64,000 nt of DNA, taken from NCBI GenBank assembly GCA_000149225.2, contig CM000690.1:248001-312000 (forward strand), given 5' to 3'. Source of the stretch: Lachancea kluyveri NRRL Y-12651 (taxonomy: Eukaryota > Ascomycota > Saccharomycetes > Saccharomycetales > Saccharomycetaceae). Both the position numbers and the translations under genes were made by a program. Below the pieces are notes generated by a model. The model was not told the origin of the DNA, searched no databases, and saw only the letters and a program-made list of their open reading frames with translations. This document shows positions 9,965 through 19,766 of the stretch, in pieces (position 1 is the first letter of the stretch; each line of letters opens with the position of its first letter).

Positions 9965-10948
9965 ATGCCAGCCCCTCAAGACCCAAAACACCTGCCTATC
10001 AGGCAGCAGATGGAACAATTGATCCTTCGCAAACAAAAAGAAATCACCAAAGGTTTAGAAACTTTGGACACTGTCAAGTTCCGCGCCGATTCTTGGACTC
10101 GTGGCAATGACGGTGGCGGTGGTACCTCCATGGTCTTGCAAAACGGTACCACTTTCGAAAAAGGTGGTGTCAACACTTCTGTCGTCTACGGCCAACTCTC
10201 TCCAAAGGCAATCTCTGCAATGAGACAAGACCACAAGAACTTGCACTTGCCCGTTGACCCACAGACTGGCGAGCCAAATGCCGATGGTGTCAATTTCTTT
10301 GCATGTGGTTTGAGTATGGTTATTCACCCTCACAATCCCCATGCTCCAACCACCCATTTGAATTACCGTTACTTTGAAACCTGGAACCCTGACGGCTCTC
10401 CACAGGCCTGGTGGTTCGGTGGTGGTGCTGACTTGACTCCTAGTTATCTGTACGAAGAGGATGCCATCTTGTTCCACAAGTTGCACAAGGAAGCCCTGGA
10501 CAAACACGACACCGACTTGTACCCTCGTTTCAAGAAATGGTGTGATGAGTACTTCTTCATCAACCACAGAGGTGAAACCCGTGGTATCGGTGGTATTTTC
10601 TTTGACGATTTGGATGATCGCGATCCTCAAGAAATTTTGAAGCTGGTCGAAGACTGTTTTGATGCCTTTTTACCCTCTTACTTGACAATCGTTGCAAGAA
10701 GAAAGGATATGCCTTACACCGAGGAAGAAAAGCAATGGCAATCTTTGAGACGTGGTAGATACGTCGAGTTCAACTTGGTTTTGGACAGAGGTACTCAATT
10801 CGGTTTGAGAACCCCTGGTAGTAGGGTCGAGAGTATTCTAATGAGTTTGCCCGTTACCGCTTCTTGGTTGTACGACCACCATCCTGACGCAGGTAGTAGA
10901 GAAGACCAATTGTTGGAAGTTTTGAAGCATCCAAAGGAATGGGTCTGA
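9965..10948 (+). CDS. HEM13: Coproporphyrinogen III oxidase
   Basis: Oxygen-dependent oxidation of coproporphyrinogen III to protoporphyrinogen IX, the sixth step of haem synthesis. From ATG 9965 ([15 protein letters not shown]) it has 327 residues against 328 in S. cerevisiae, with the same N-terminus. Family signatures are present: [41 protein letters not shown] and [19 protein letters not shown]. An in-frame ATG at 9923 would add 14 residues ([14 protein letters not shown]), but it lies only 35 bases after the TATA box at 9881-9888 and may be upstream of the transcript start. Codon use is highly biased, indicating strong expression. Confidence 0.96.
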   Translation: MPAPQDPKHLPIRQQMEQLILRKQKEITKGLETLDTVKFRADSWTRGNDGGGGTSMVLQNGTTFEKGGVNTSVVYGQLSPKAISAMRQDHKNLHLPVDPQTGEPNADGVNFFACGLSMVIHPHNPHAPTTHLNYRYFETWNPDGSPQAWWFGGGADLTPSYLYEEDAILFHKLHKEALDKHDTDLYPRFKKWCDEYFFINHRGETRGIGGIFFDDLDDRDPQEILKLVEDCFDAFLPSYLTIVARRKDMPYTEEEKQWQSLRRGRYVEFNLVLDRGTQFGLRTPGSRVESILMSLPVTASWLYDHHPDAGSREDQLLEVLKHPKEWV

Positions 10949-11238
10949 AATAATAAAATAAAATTAGAGTAACCAAAAAAAAAAAAAAAAAAAAGCCCTT
11001 CTTGGACCTTTCTGATACCAGACCAATATAGAACCCACCAAGGGTCCTTAATGTATTTATGTAGCCTCTTTTGTAGGATGAATTTTTTTAATATGAGATA
11101 CGACCTATTTTTTTTCTTTCTGTCACCACTTGTATATTTTACAAGACTTCTTTCATCTGGTAAATTTTTTTACTTTATTTTATTTGATTTTACTTTGATA
11201 CTATTATACATACACATGCTTGTACTTGAGAACTGGCT

Positions 11239-11577
11239 TCAGTTCTCTCTCCATTTGTGACCACATGTAACACATTTGTAAAATGTAGTCATAGGTTCAT
11301 CGGCTGATCTGATCTGCAATTGGAAGAAGTAAGCCTTGTTACCTCCACAGTTATCATGGTTAGGACATTGCGCACCGGTTTGATCGACATTATCCCATGC
11401 ACCTTCACCACCGAGAACGTCATCAACTTCTTTACGGACCAAAGTTTTCCTATCGTATACCTCAATACCCTCGATTGGAAATTCATATGGACAGGACGGA
11501 CAGTTCAGCTTGTAGATACCAGCATCGTTAGTTGCGATCAGTAGCATGTTGTTGCAATGTGGGCAGAAGGAAAGCAT
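11239..11577 (-). CDS. RPC11: RNA polymerase III subunit C11
   Basis: Small Pol III subunit needed for RNA cleavage, termination and reinitiation. It has 112 residues (usual 110). The N-terminal zinc ribbon has CPHCNNML and CPSCPYEF; the C-terminal TFIIS-like ribbon has CPNHDNCGG, the catalytic hairpin RSADEP and YKCVTCGHKW. All expected metal ligands and the acidic pair D-E are present. It is the YDR045C orthologue, downstream of and converging with HEM13 as in S. cerevisiae; the gene on its other side, ORC2, is not its S. cerevisiae neighbour. Confidence 0.97.
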   Translation of the reverse strand: MLSFCPHCNNMLLIATNDAGIYKLNCPSCPYEFPIEGIEVYDRKTLVRKEVDDVLGGEGAWDNVDQTGAQCPNHDNCGGNKAYFFQLQIRSADEPMTTFYKCVTCGHKWREN

Positions 11578-11808
11578 GGTGGCTCCTGGTATTTATCGTG
11601 TGTATATCTTGTTATTGCAAAGTTGTGTCTAGCTCATCTCAAGCTTTTTTTTTTTTTTTTTGTCAAAATTTTTTTTTTTTTTTTTTTTGGGAAGTCTTGT
11701 TATGGATAATGAAAAAAAAAACAAGTTTTTTTTTTTTTTTTTAAAATCTTTTGATCACTGTTGGCACCAAATACAATAAAAAGTATTGCATCGCTGTATA
11801 TTATACGG
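11578..11808. other. RPC11/ORC2 junction with long T tracts
   Basis: A 231-base divergent interval holding three long T tracts: 11645-11661 (17), 11669-11688 (20) and 11726-11742 (17). It must hold both promoters. It is also where gene order departs from S. cerevisiae. Confidence 0.7.
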
Positions 11809-13860
11809 ATGGACAACGAAGAATTGGATATTGTTGGACATGAGGATATCTATTTGTCACCAAGAAAATCCCAAACGGGCGGAGGATCTTCGTCCTCTAT
11901 CGCTGCGAAGATATGGAAGTATATAACCTCCAGTGATCAGAAGAGAAAGGGAATGCCTGTGGGTACAGGTAGGCAGGGTTCGGCATCACCACTTAAAAAA
12001 AAACAGAGAAAGGAAAAGAAGAATAATTGCAATCTAATTTTTGTGAATGTTCAAGACGACAATGAAACCCAAGATGAAGTTAGTGAAGATTCCGATGATG
12101 ATTATCAAGAGCAGCCTATTAGTCCATTGCCAGAAACGCTGGATGATTCGGTAAAATCAGATGGTACCAAGAGGAAGAGAGGCAGGCCTAGAAAAACTCC
12201 TGGACTACCAGATATCAACTCGACTCCTAAAAAGAGAGGCAGACCTAGGAAGCTGCCTTTACCCAACGAAACTCAAAAAGAACAGATGCCAAAGAAGAAA
12301 CCAGGAAGGCCGCGCAAGACTCCGATATCTCCAAACACTGTTTTTATGACCAATGAAAATGGCAGTGGCGATGATGATCATGTTATTAATAACGACGATA
12401 ATAATGGTGATGATAACAATAATACGCCACGTAAACCGATAACTGTTTTTGAAATGAAGCCTGAAGAAGGCGATGTCAATCTTCGTGAACAAAGGTTGGA
12501 TCTGGCCGATATTCAGGGTTTTGTGACGGCTAGTTCCTCTCCGATGAAGACAGATTCACCAAAAAGACGTTTATCTTTCACGTCACCCTCGAAATCTCCC
12601 ACAAAGACTCTGACCACTTCTCCATTCAAAATTACACTAAACAAAGATTTCGTTCCCACACCGATACCAATGGAAGGTGAGTACCAGCCTCCAGAGGAAA
12701 AGCACCTGACATATTTTTTTGATGGTTTCGAGGGTTATATTGACCAAAAGAAACCGATTCGGTCAAGCAAAAGATCTACAAATTCTATGGCCATGGCACC
12801 ACAGCTGACTCGCGAAGAATTCTCCATTATCTCTAACATTTTAAACAGCTACCTGCATAAATCAACCAAGATGAAGCTTTTACAGTTACAGGAACAAATG
12901 TTTCCACAGTACTGGTTCGAGTTGACTCAGGGCTTTTCATTGCTCTTCTACGGCATCGGTTCGAAAAGAGATTTTTTGGAACAGTTTGCTTTTGAATTCT
13001 TGTCGCCACGGTTGGCTATAGAATATCAACACGATGACGCTGATTATGACGAGATTGAAGGCGTGCCATGCGTGGTTATAAATGGATATAACCCAACTTG
13101 TAACTATAGAGACGCATTTCGGAGTATTACACAGATAATGCTTCCAGAAGAACTGAGCAAGTCAGAAACAAAATACTGGGGGAATCACGTTGAGTTACAG
13201 ATCAACAAAATGATTGATATCTACAGAGATGAGCCGCCGCGTATCAAGCTTATTCTCTTGGTACACAACCTAGATGGCCCAAGCGTCAGAAAAGATGCGT
13301 TTCAAAACATGCTGAGTTTATTATCCAAAGTTAAGCAAATCTCCTTGATTGCCTCGACTGATCACATATATGCACCACTGCTATGGGATCACGTCAGGGC
13401 TCAAAATTTCAACTTTGTTTACCACGATATTACGAATTATGAAAGCTATACCGTTGAGTCCTCCTTCAGTGATGTGATGAAACTTGGTAGAAGTGATGCC
13501 AGTACTGGCGCTGAAGGTGCCAAGTACGTCTTGGAGTCCTTAACTAATAACTCAAAGAGAATGTACAAGCTACTGATGGAAACCCAACTAAACAACATGG
13601 ATCAATCGTCGAACGGGAAAGTGGTATCCACGAAACGTGGCTCTTACCATTTCGGAGTAGAATTTAAACAGTTTTATCATATGTGTGCTGCTGAGTTCAT
13701 TGCATCCAACGAACTGTCGCTACGTTCTATGTTGGGTGAATTTGTTGAGCACAAGATGGCTTCTATTTCAAAAGACAGAGCGGGCGCTGAAACTGTTTAT
13801 ATTCCATACAGTTACGGTGAGATGCAAAAATTAGTAAAAGACGTATTATCAGAACACTAA
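11809..13860 (+). CDS. ORC2: Origin recognition complex subunit 2
   Basis: Subunit of the six-protein complex that binds replication origins and loads MCM helicase. The start MDNEELDIVGHEDIYLSP at ATG 11809 matches known yeast Orc2; upstream in-frame sequence starts only with TTG and was not used. The product has 683 residues (620 in S. cerevisiae). The N-terminal third is disordered and carries three AT-hook motifs (RGRPRKTP, RGRPRKLP, PGRPRKTP at about residues 120-170) and SP/TP sites that suit CDK control. The C-terminal half is the conserved Orc2 AAA-like plus winged-helix region. It is the YBR060C orthologue. Confidence 0.96.
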   Translation: MDNEELDIVGHEDIYLSPRKSQTGGGSSSSIAAKIWKYITSSDQKRKGMPVGTGRQGSASPLKKKQRKEKKNNCNLIFVNVQDDNETQDEVSEDSDDDYQEQPISPLPETLDDSVKSDGTKRKRGRPRKTPGLPDINSTPKKRGRPRKLPLPNETQKEQMPKKKPGRPRKTPISPNTVFMTNENGSGDDDHVINNDDNNGDDNNNTPRKPITVFEMKPEEGDVNLREQRLDLADIQGFVTASSSPMKTDSPKRRLSFTSPSKSPTKTLTTSPFKITLNKDFVPTPIPMEGEYQPPEEKHLTYFFDGFEGYIDQKKPIRSSKRSTNSMAMAPQLTREEFSIISNILNSYLHKSTKMKLLQLQEQMFPQYWFELTQGFSLLFYGIGSKRDFLEQFAFEFLSPRLAIEYQHDDADYDEIEGVPCVVINGYNPTCNYRDAFRSITQIMLPEELSKSETKYWGNHVELQINKMIDIYRDEPPRIKLILLVHNLDGPSVRKDAFQNMLSLLSKVKQISLIASTDHIYAPLLWDHVRAQNFNFVYHDITNYESYTVESSFSDVMKLGRSDASTGAEGAKYVLESLTNNSKRMYKLLMETQLNNMDQSSNGKVVSTKRGSYHFGVEFKQFYHMCAAEFIASNELSLRSMLGEFVEHKMASISKDRAGAETVYIPYSYGEMQKLVKDVLSEH

Positions 13861-14278
13861 AAAGTTGGACTTTTCGCTTCCTTTCACATAGTTTATAGAT
13901 TGTTTTATTCATATACTTTTATACAGTATAGCGACCTTTTTTTTTTGCATTCTATGTTCTTTACTGACAAAAGAGTCCATAAAATAAATCAAACTCGAGA
14001 GAGAAATTCATACAAAGAGAAAAATCTACTGGCCCATATATTATAGAGGATATATTTCAACACCTTTTCGCCGTGCACGTTTTTATGCTAACCATCGTTT
14101 TCCCATTTAAACCTGAATTCTTGTCGCCATGTAGTTCTCGTATTTGGTGATCTTGAGAAATCTGTAGAATGAACCGTTTCACTTCGAGGGAGATTGGGCA
14201 TTTCTTTCCAGCCCCCCTATTAAAATACCCAATTCTGTGAATAACCTAATCATCACTTGAAGCAGAGGAAAAAAGAAT
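13861..14278. other. Intergenic region ORC2 / AKL1
   Basis: About 420 bases, ORC2 terminator side then AKL1 promoter. No specific element recognised beyond AT-rich sequence. Confidence 0.5.
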
Positions 14279-16855
14279 ATGGCCAATTCGGGTGCTGCAC
14301 CAACCGAACCCACATCTGATGTTATGACCACCAGAAGCGCATCATCATCTGCTTCGCCAACATTGGAGAAACTAGCCCCAGGAACTCTAATTATCGTGGG
14401 TAGCCACAAGGTGGAAATAGTTAAATATTTGGCAGAAGGCGGTTTTGCCCATATTTATGTCGTGAAGTTTGTTGAATTTTCAAATGAACTGGAAACACCA
14501 TCTTCATCTCTGAAAGAGGGTGACCTGGCTTGTTTAAAAAGAGTTCTGGTTACTGATGAGAATGGGTTGAATGAGCTAAGAAATGAGGTAGAGGTGATGA
14601 AGCAGTTGAAAAACAGTGACAACATAGTTCAGTATTATGATTCTAATGCCTCTCGTCGTCGTGACGGGAGTCCTGGTTATGAGGTACTTCTGTTGATGGA
14701 ACTTTGTCCAAATAAATCGTTATTGGATTACATGAATCAAAGACTAGCCACAAAACTTAGTGAAAAAGAGGTTCTTAAAATCATGTACGATGTCACCAAA
14801 GCCGTGGCTCAGATGCATTTTTTACCTACGCCCTTGATTCACCGAGATATCAAAATTGAGAATGTCTTGGTGGACTCAGAGAATAATTTCAAGCTATGTG
14901 ATTTTGGCTCTACTTCCTCGTGCTTTCCCATAATGACCACGCATCAAGATATTGCACTGCTTACCAACAACATTTATGTCCACACAACCCCGCAATATCG
15001 GGCTCCAGAAATGATCGATCTTTATAGATGTTTGCCAATCGACGAGAAATCCGATATATGGGCACTCGGCATATTTCTTTACAAACTGCTGTTTTATACT
15101 ACACCTTTTGAACTGACAGGGCAATTTGCGATTCTGCACTCAAAATATGATATTCCAGCAAATAACTATTCATCTAAATTGATAAATTTGATCATCATCA
15201 TGTTGGCAGAGAATCCCAACCTAAGGCCAAACATCTACCAAGTCATATACCAGGTATGTGCGATTATGAAGGTTGATGTCCCTTTTGAAGATAAATACCA
15301 AACCGGCCCCTACGATTTTGACAAATACTCGAAGTATCAAGAAAAGTTACAAGCGTTTCAATATCAACTGTATATATCATATCACCAGAAACAAGATGTG
15401 GATACTTTGAATGATTTGTTTATCAACTGTTTCGAAATCGCACCAAAACAACCAATGGACATGGGCAAACGGGACCTAGCAGAGAAGCCTGAGAATTTGG
15501 AAAAAATACAAAACCAACAGGATTCTCGTAAGCAGATACCCATCCGAGACGAAGAAGATATAAAAATGGTTCAGCAGCATTTCCCAAGCGTTGAGGATCT
15601 AGAAATATACCTTCACTCAGAAGCAACGCATTTTGAAAACAAATCAGACCGTTTGTCGTCGCTTGCAGTTCCAAACAGAAGTAAGAGCCTTGGGAGCAGC
15701 TCTCATGCTTCAAGTGTGACCGACCTGTCCAATGGTAGCGGAAATTCACCAGAGGAAGTATCGCCAGGTGTAATGTCTAGCAATCCAACAGCTAAATCAA
15801 CTGCCTCGATCAAACAACACAAGTCAAACAATCCATTTCCTAAAATGCAACAGCAACAGCAGCCGCAGCAGCAGCAACCTCAGTTTTATCAACAGAATAT
15901 TGACTACTTTCATGATACTTCAAAAGAAGCAGCGAACCCTTTGGCTCTTAACGCTCAGCAAATTGGTTACTTTCACAGCATACCAACGGAAGCGGCTAGT
16001 AAGACCCAAGAAATTGCTTATTCTCCAGATAATTTGATCAGAGCTCAAAAAACTCATGACCAGCATCCACAGGATACAGCAAACTATCTTCCTGAACCAG
16101 TAGAACCTCCTGAGCAGTATCTGCAGTATTATCAGCAAGTTCCATATCCTCTGCCCCAACAGCAGCAGCAGCAGAAGCAGCAGCAGACGCAACAACCACA
16201 GCAGCTTCAACAACCACAACAACCACAGCCACAGCAGCTTCAACAAAAAGATCACTTCTCCATTCCATCATTCTTTCAAAGCGCAGCCCCTCAGCCCTCC
16301 CATTATGTACAAACGCAGCAGAAACAGGTGCCACAGGAAGAGTTATTGATAGACCTATCGCCCGAGAAAAAAGAGACGTCTTCAGTCTCACCACCTAAGT
16401 TGAACATTACGATCGATCAGGTGGACCTTTCATATCGGGATGAAGATAAAACAGATGAAGCAAGCGTCGCTGATGAGAGCATCGCCTCCAGTGAAAGTAT
16501 TGCAATGGATTTGAAAAAGAAGGAAAAAGACACAAAGCCCAAATACAGTTCCGATGCCTCTTTCGTAACGGCACCTCCTCAATCATCTCGTCCTAGCAGA
16601 AGGTCTCTTGATTTGAAATTTCAGGAGATAAACTTTTCAAAATCCCCATCTCCTAAAGAAAGCAGTCAGCGCCATCAGCATAAGGAAAGCAGTCAGCGTC
16701 ATCAGCATAAAAAAATTCCTAGCTCTTCTGAGATGAGGAAGTCGCTTTCTCGTGCGAGGAAGTCGTTAGACTTGGAAGGTGTAAAAAGAGAAAGTGCCGG
16801 TGGTAGCGACACTACCAGCAAGAGAAAATCTTTCTTTGGGGTCTTCAAAAGTTGA
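14279..16855 (+). CDS. AKL1: Ark/Prk-family actin-regulating kinase Akl1
   Basis: Ser/Thr kinase related to Ark1/Prk1 and AAK1, acting on endocytic actin patch proteins. The kinase domain spans about residues 35-320: glycine loop LAEGGFAHIY, lysine in ACLKRV, HRDIKIENVLV, DFGSTSS and YRAPEM. The rest is low-complexity, with glutamine-rich runs at about residues 520-660 encoded by mixed CAG/CAA. A 27-base tandem duplication (16655-16708) encodes KESSQRHQH twice. The C-terminus is basic and serine-rich (SFFGVFKS). At 858 residues it is shorter than S. cerevisiae Akl1 (about 1100), the difference being in the tail. It is the YBR059C orthologue. Confidence 0.93.
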   Translation: MANSGAAPTEPTSDVMTTRSASSSASPTLEKLAPGTLIIVGSHKVEIVKYLAEGGFAHIYVVKFVEFSNELETPSSSLKEGDLACLKRVLVTDENGLNELRNEVEVMKQLKNSDNIVQYYDSNASRRRDGSPGYEVLLLMELCPNKSLLDYMNQRLATKLSEKEVLKIMYDVTKAVAQMHFLPTPLIHRDIKIENVLVDSENNFKLCDFGSTSSCFPIMTTHQDIALLTNNIYVHTTPQYRAPEMIDLYRCLPIDEKSDIWALGIFLYKLLFYTTPFELTGQFAILHSKYDIPANNYSSKLINLIIIMLAENPNLRPNIYQVIYQVCAIMKVDVPFEDKYQTGPYDFDKYSKYQEKLQAFQYQLYISYHQKQDVDTLNDLFINCFEIAPKQPMDMGKRDLAEKPENLEKIQNQQDSRKQIPIRDEEDIKMVQQHFPSVEDLEIYLHSEATHFENKSDRLSSLAVPNRSKSLGSSSHASSVTDLSNGSGNSPEEVSPGVMSSNPTAKSTASIKQHKSNNPFPKMQQQQQPQQQQPQFYQQNIDYFHDTSKEAANPLALNAQQIGYFHSIPTEAASKTQEIAYSPDNLIRAQKTHDQHPQDTANYLPEPVEPPEQYLQYYQQVPYPLPQQQQQQKQQQTQQPQQLQQPQQPQPQQLQQKDHFSIPSFFQSAAPQPSHYVQTQQKQVPQEELLIDLSPEKKETSSVSPPKLNITIDQVDLSYRDEDKTDEASVADESIASSESIAMDLKKKEKDTKPKYSSDASFVTAPPQSSRPSRRSLDLKFQEINFSKSPSPKESSQRHQHKESSQRHQHKKIPSSSEMRKSLSRARKSLDLEGVKRESAGGSDTTSKRKSFFGVFKS

Positions 16856-17109
16856 CATGGAGAAAGGTTCTTAGACAAAAATATACATAATCGAACTTAC
16901 CATACATGGCTTGGGCCTCACATTCAATGGTATTCTAGCGTTTTTCTTTGATGGTGTTTATCACTATATACGCGTCGAATAAACGAAGTTGATGCTAGTT
17001 TTTTTTTCCCTCCTGGAAAAGGAGCACAGAACCACTTTGTTTAGAGTTTACAACCTTTACACAGGTAAAGCATCGAATAACAACATCGTGATTATCATTA
17101 TCATTGACA

Positions 17110-17364
17110 ATGGCAGCCGAAAAAATTTATGAACCATACAAGAAGGAGCGTGGTACCATGATCTACAACCCAACAAATGAACAAATGAGTAGTGGGTCGT
17201 TTGTTGAAAAGGTAGCCAACTTCATTGAGAATCTCTATTGGATGTATTATATTCACTTTCCGTTTTATTTAATGACATCATTTGATTCCTTTTGTTTACA
17301 TGCATTGGTGTTGGTTCTGTTTTGCTTGAGTTTTTTTGGAATTCTGAAATATTTTTTCATGTAA
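17110..17364 (+). CDS. TSC3: Serine palmitoyltransferase activator Tsc3
   Basis: Small ER membrane protein that stimulates serine palmitoyltransferase (Lcb1/Lcb2), the first step of sphingolipid synthesis. From ATG 17110 it has 84 residues (80 in S. cerevisiae). The N-terminal half is soluble (YEPYKKERGTMIYNP); the C-terminal half is a hydrophobic segment from LYWMYYIHFPFYL to the end. An upstream TTG in frame was ignored. It follows AKL1 on the same strand, as YBR058C-A does, and its downstream neighbour is a sphingolipid desaturase. Confidence 0.93.
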   Translation: MAAEKIYEPYKKERGTMIYNPTNEQMSSGSFVEKVANFIENLYWMYYIHFPFYLMTSFDSFCLHALVLVLFCLSFFGILKYFFM

Positions 17365-18252
17365 AACGTACAAGATCGGGAAGGGAGATAACGATGGGTA
17401 CATATAATGGAAATTAAAGAGTTATGGTTTTAATTTGGGTTCTCTGAATATGTTTGTTGTATGGACTTTGCTGTCTAGAAAAGTTAAGGAATCGACCAGA
17501 TGCTGGCATAAATCGACGATTTACGCGAACAAATAACTACATTATACAGGTGGGGTATTTCTACCACATAATAGTTTAAAGGCTAGCTAAAAGCATATTG
17601 TATCGAACCTTTCTCTGTTTCCAAGGATACATGTTACCAGGGCTTGGTCTGTATTTTTCAGGAGCACGCTCCTCATATTTCATTGCATAAAGAGTTTACG
17701 TTGTTTTTTTTTTTTCTCTTTCTTTCGATAAATATTAAATACATTGTCCATTGCTCTATGATCAACAGATCAGTAAGCCTGAAATACCAGCTGGGTGAGC
17801 ACTATTCCGAACGGTGTATACTCGGAGGAAATGGGTCAAAGCATCCTAAGAGTTACGATAGACGGTGTGGATAATCTTGGATGATAAATACTATAACTTA
17901 AAGAGAAAATGAGGTATCACGAGTGGCCTTTTAGAGGCCAATTGGCTTTACACCGTGTAATGGCAATGTAGTCATCAGTACTCGGTTTCCCGCTTTCCGT
18001 GAATGTCTTGTTAAGTATGTATTTTTTCGTATTTAATTATCATGGTGGTTGAAATGTCAGCGTCGATGAAGCTCAGACAAGCAAGTTATATCTCACTCGA
18101 TTGGAGGGTTTACATATCTAGTGTTTCCAAGCCGTGGACATTCCAATACTCTGTCTGTGGTGTGTTCCTTTTTTTCACAAGTAGGTGCGATCCCGAAACG
18201 TGTGATATAGTTTGCATATGAGGACAAAAATGGTTCCTCGTTCCCCGTTTGT
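17365..18252. other. Convergent intergenic region TSC3 / desaturase
   Basis: Nearly 900 bases of 3' flank for two converging genes, long for that arrangement. A short inverted match, GGCCTTTTAGAGGCC, occurs at about 17925-17940. No C/D or H/ACA box set or tRNA-like box pair could be established. Confidence 0.4.
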
Positions 18253-19401
18253 TCACTCCTTTTTCAAGCCTTGATTGACTCTCTTAACTCTGTTGTACAA
18301 GGTCACATCGTCCTTCAAGACAAAGTTCCATAGCACTTTGCACCAAGAGTCGTGCTTGGGCAAGTAGTTATAGTATTCGGGGCACTGTCTGTTCAGCTCC
18401 CATAGCTTGGACCAAGCAACGAATGGGAAATCATGATGCTCGTTGTGCAGGCCCACGTTCCAGGTGAAAAAGTTTAGGATACCGTAGTAAGAGAAGGTCT
18501 CTAATGCATAATCTTTTCTAAATTTGACGTCTTGACGGGTGACTTCATTTTCATCTATCACGTTTATTGAGTTCTGTTCGGCTGGGGTATGCTTCAATGC
18601 CAATTTGCCGCCCGCGATGGCCTCTTCGACGTTCAATAAATAGTGTTCAGCAATGAAATGTCCTGAACATGGATGTAGCGAGCCGGCCAAGAAAGATGAC
18701 ATGAGGAAATAGAAAAATGAGTACCAGCCGAAGTAGCGGACAAGCAAATAATCAAAGGTTAACTGGTATATGACGTTTAACAAATGGATGTAGGAGAACG
18801 GAATAGATGTTACAAACATCGGTCTCAGTGCGTAAAAAAAAATCTGGAACGTGGCGAAAAAGGCTTTTCCTAAAATATTGGACAGGAACAAAGCTTCAAA
18901 TTTGGTTGGAATATCTGTATCATACACCTCGTCCCCAAGAAACTTGTGATGCAATTGATGGTATGGAGCGAACGACGCGGCATAAGGAACACTGATAGGA
19001 GTGTTTGTGAAAATTGAAAACAATTTATTGTGTAAAGGCTTCTTAAAGCCCAGGTTGTGAGACAATTCGTGAATAGCTAAGAAGATGTTTTGATTGGCTG
19101 TGGCGCCGATCACATATGCCAGTAGAATGAATTTCAAAGAAAGAGGATGAGTATTGCGTAGGTAGCACGCGATACCGGTCTGTAAAAGAACAACGCCGAT
19201 TACGATATATTTTGTCATTGGCTCATGACCCATCAGTTTCTTAACTTCAGGGTGTGTCTTCAAAATAGCGTGTCTTCTTATAGCATGAGGTTCTTTGTGA
19301 GAAGACCAGTAAAAGTTATGTAGTTTCTCAATCGGGTCAGCAGTGCTGGGTGGCTGAACTTCTGTCTCCTCTATGTACAAGTTCTTATGAGTGATAGACA
19401 T
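18253..19401 (-). CDS. DES1: Sphingolipid delta-4 desaturase
   Basis: Introduces the 4,5-trans double bond into the dihydroceramide long-chain base, giving the ceramides used for glucosylceramide. From ATG 19401 (MSITHKNLYIEE) it has 382 residues, within the DEGS family range. The three histidine boxes are intact: HELSHN, HQLHH and HNEHH with DFP after it. Hydrophobic segments surround them as expected for an ER desaturase. The N-terminal IEKLHNFYWSSHKEPHAIRR and the motif FTWNVGLHNEHHDFP are typical of this family. S. cerevisiae has no such gene; other yeasts such as Kluyveromyces do. It diverges from EHD3 and converges with TSC3. Confidence 0.93.
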   Translation of the reverse strand: MSITHKNLYIEETEVQPPSTADPIEKLHNFYWSSHKEPHAIRRHAILKTHPEVKKLMGHEPMTKYIVIGVVLLQTGIACYLRNTHPLSLKFILLAYVIGATANQNIFLAIHELSHNLGFKKPLHNKLFSIFTNTPISVPYAASFAPYHQLHHKFLGDEVYDTDIPTKFEALFLSNILGKAFFATFQIFFYALRPMFVTSIPFSYIHLLNVIYQLTFDYLLVRYFGWYSFFYFLMSSFLAGSLHPCSGHFIAEHYLLNVEEAIAGGKLALKHTPAEQNSINVIDENEVTRQDVKFRKDYALETFSYYGILNFFTWNVGLHNEHHDFPFVAWSKLWELNRQCPEYYNYLPKHDSWCKVLWNFVLKDDVTLYNRVKRVNQGLKKE

Positions 19402-19766
19402 TAGTGTAATAGTATTGATAGAGTATTTGTTGACCAAGACAGCAAGTGAACAACGATGTAATGTAAAGAGTTCACCGATACAAGATCGAGATCTTTATGC
19501 GATTTGAAAAAAAAAAAAGAAAGAAACATAACGCAGCGTCGCGTGATTTGGAATCACTCTATACGCTAATGTCACGTTTTAATCACGTGATGACTCTGTC
19601 GCTGTAATGTCGCTATGTACGTATTGAGAGATGGGAAATATCTCCGCTCTCCGAGACATCGAGAAAATTTTCATCATCCAAAGGGACAAAAGCTGAGCAA
19701 GAAATCATATAGTGATACTCCAATATTCTTATAAAAGGGAGACGTGAGACCAAGAAAAACCGCGCA
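19402..19766. promoter_or_regulatory. Divergent promoter desaturase/EHD3
   Basis: A 365-base shared promoter. A CACGTG E-box inside TCACGTGA is at 19583-19590, a Cbf1/Tye7/Pho4-type site; which factor uses it cannot be told. Confidence 0.45.

Noticed and set aside
17880-17990. Possible snoRNA in the TSC3/desaturase interval (GGATGATAAA and GGCC inverted pair)
   Set aside because: No D box, no paired C/D or H/ACA set at proper spacing.
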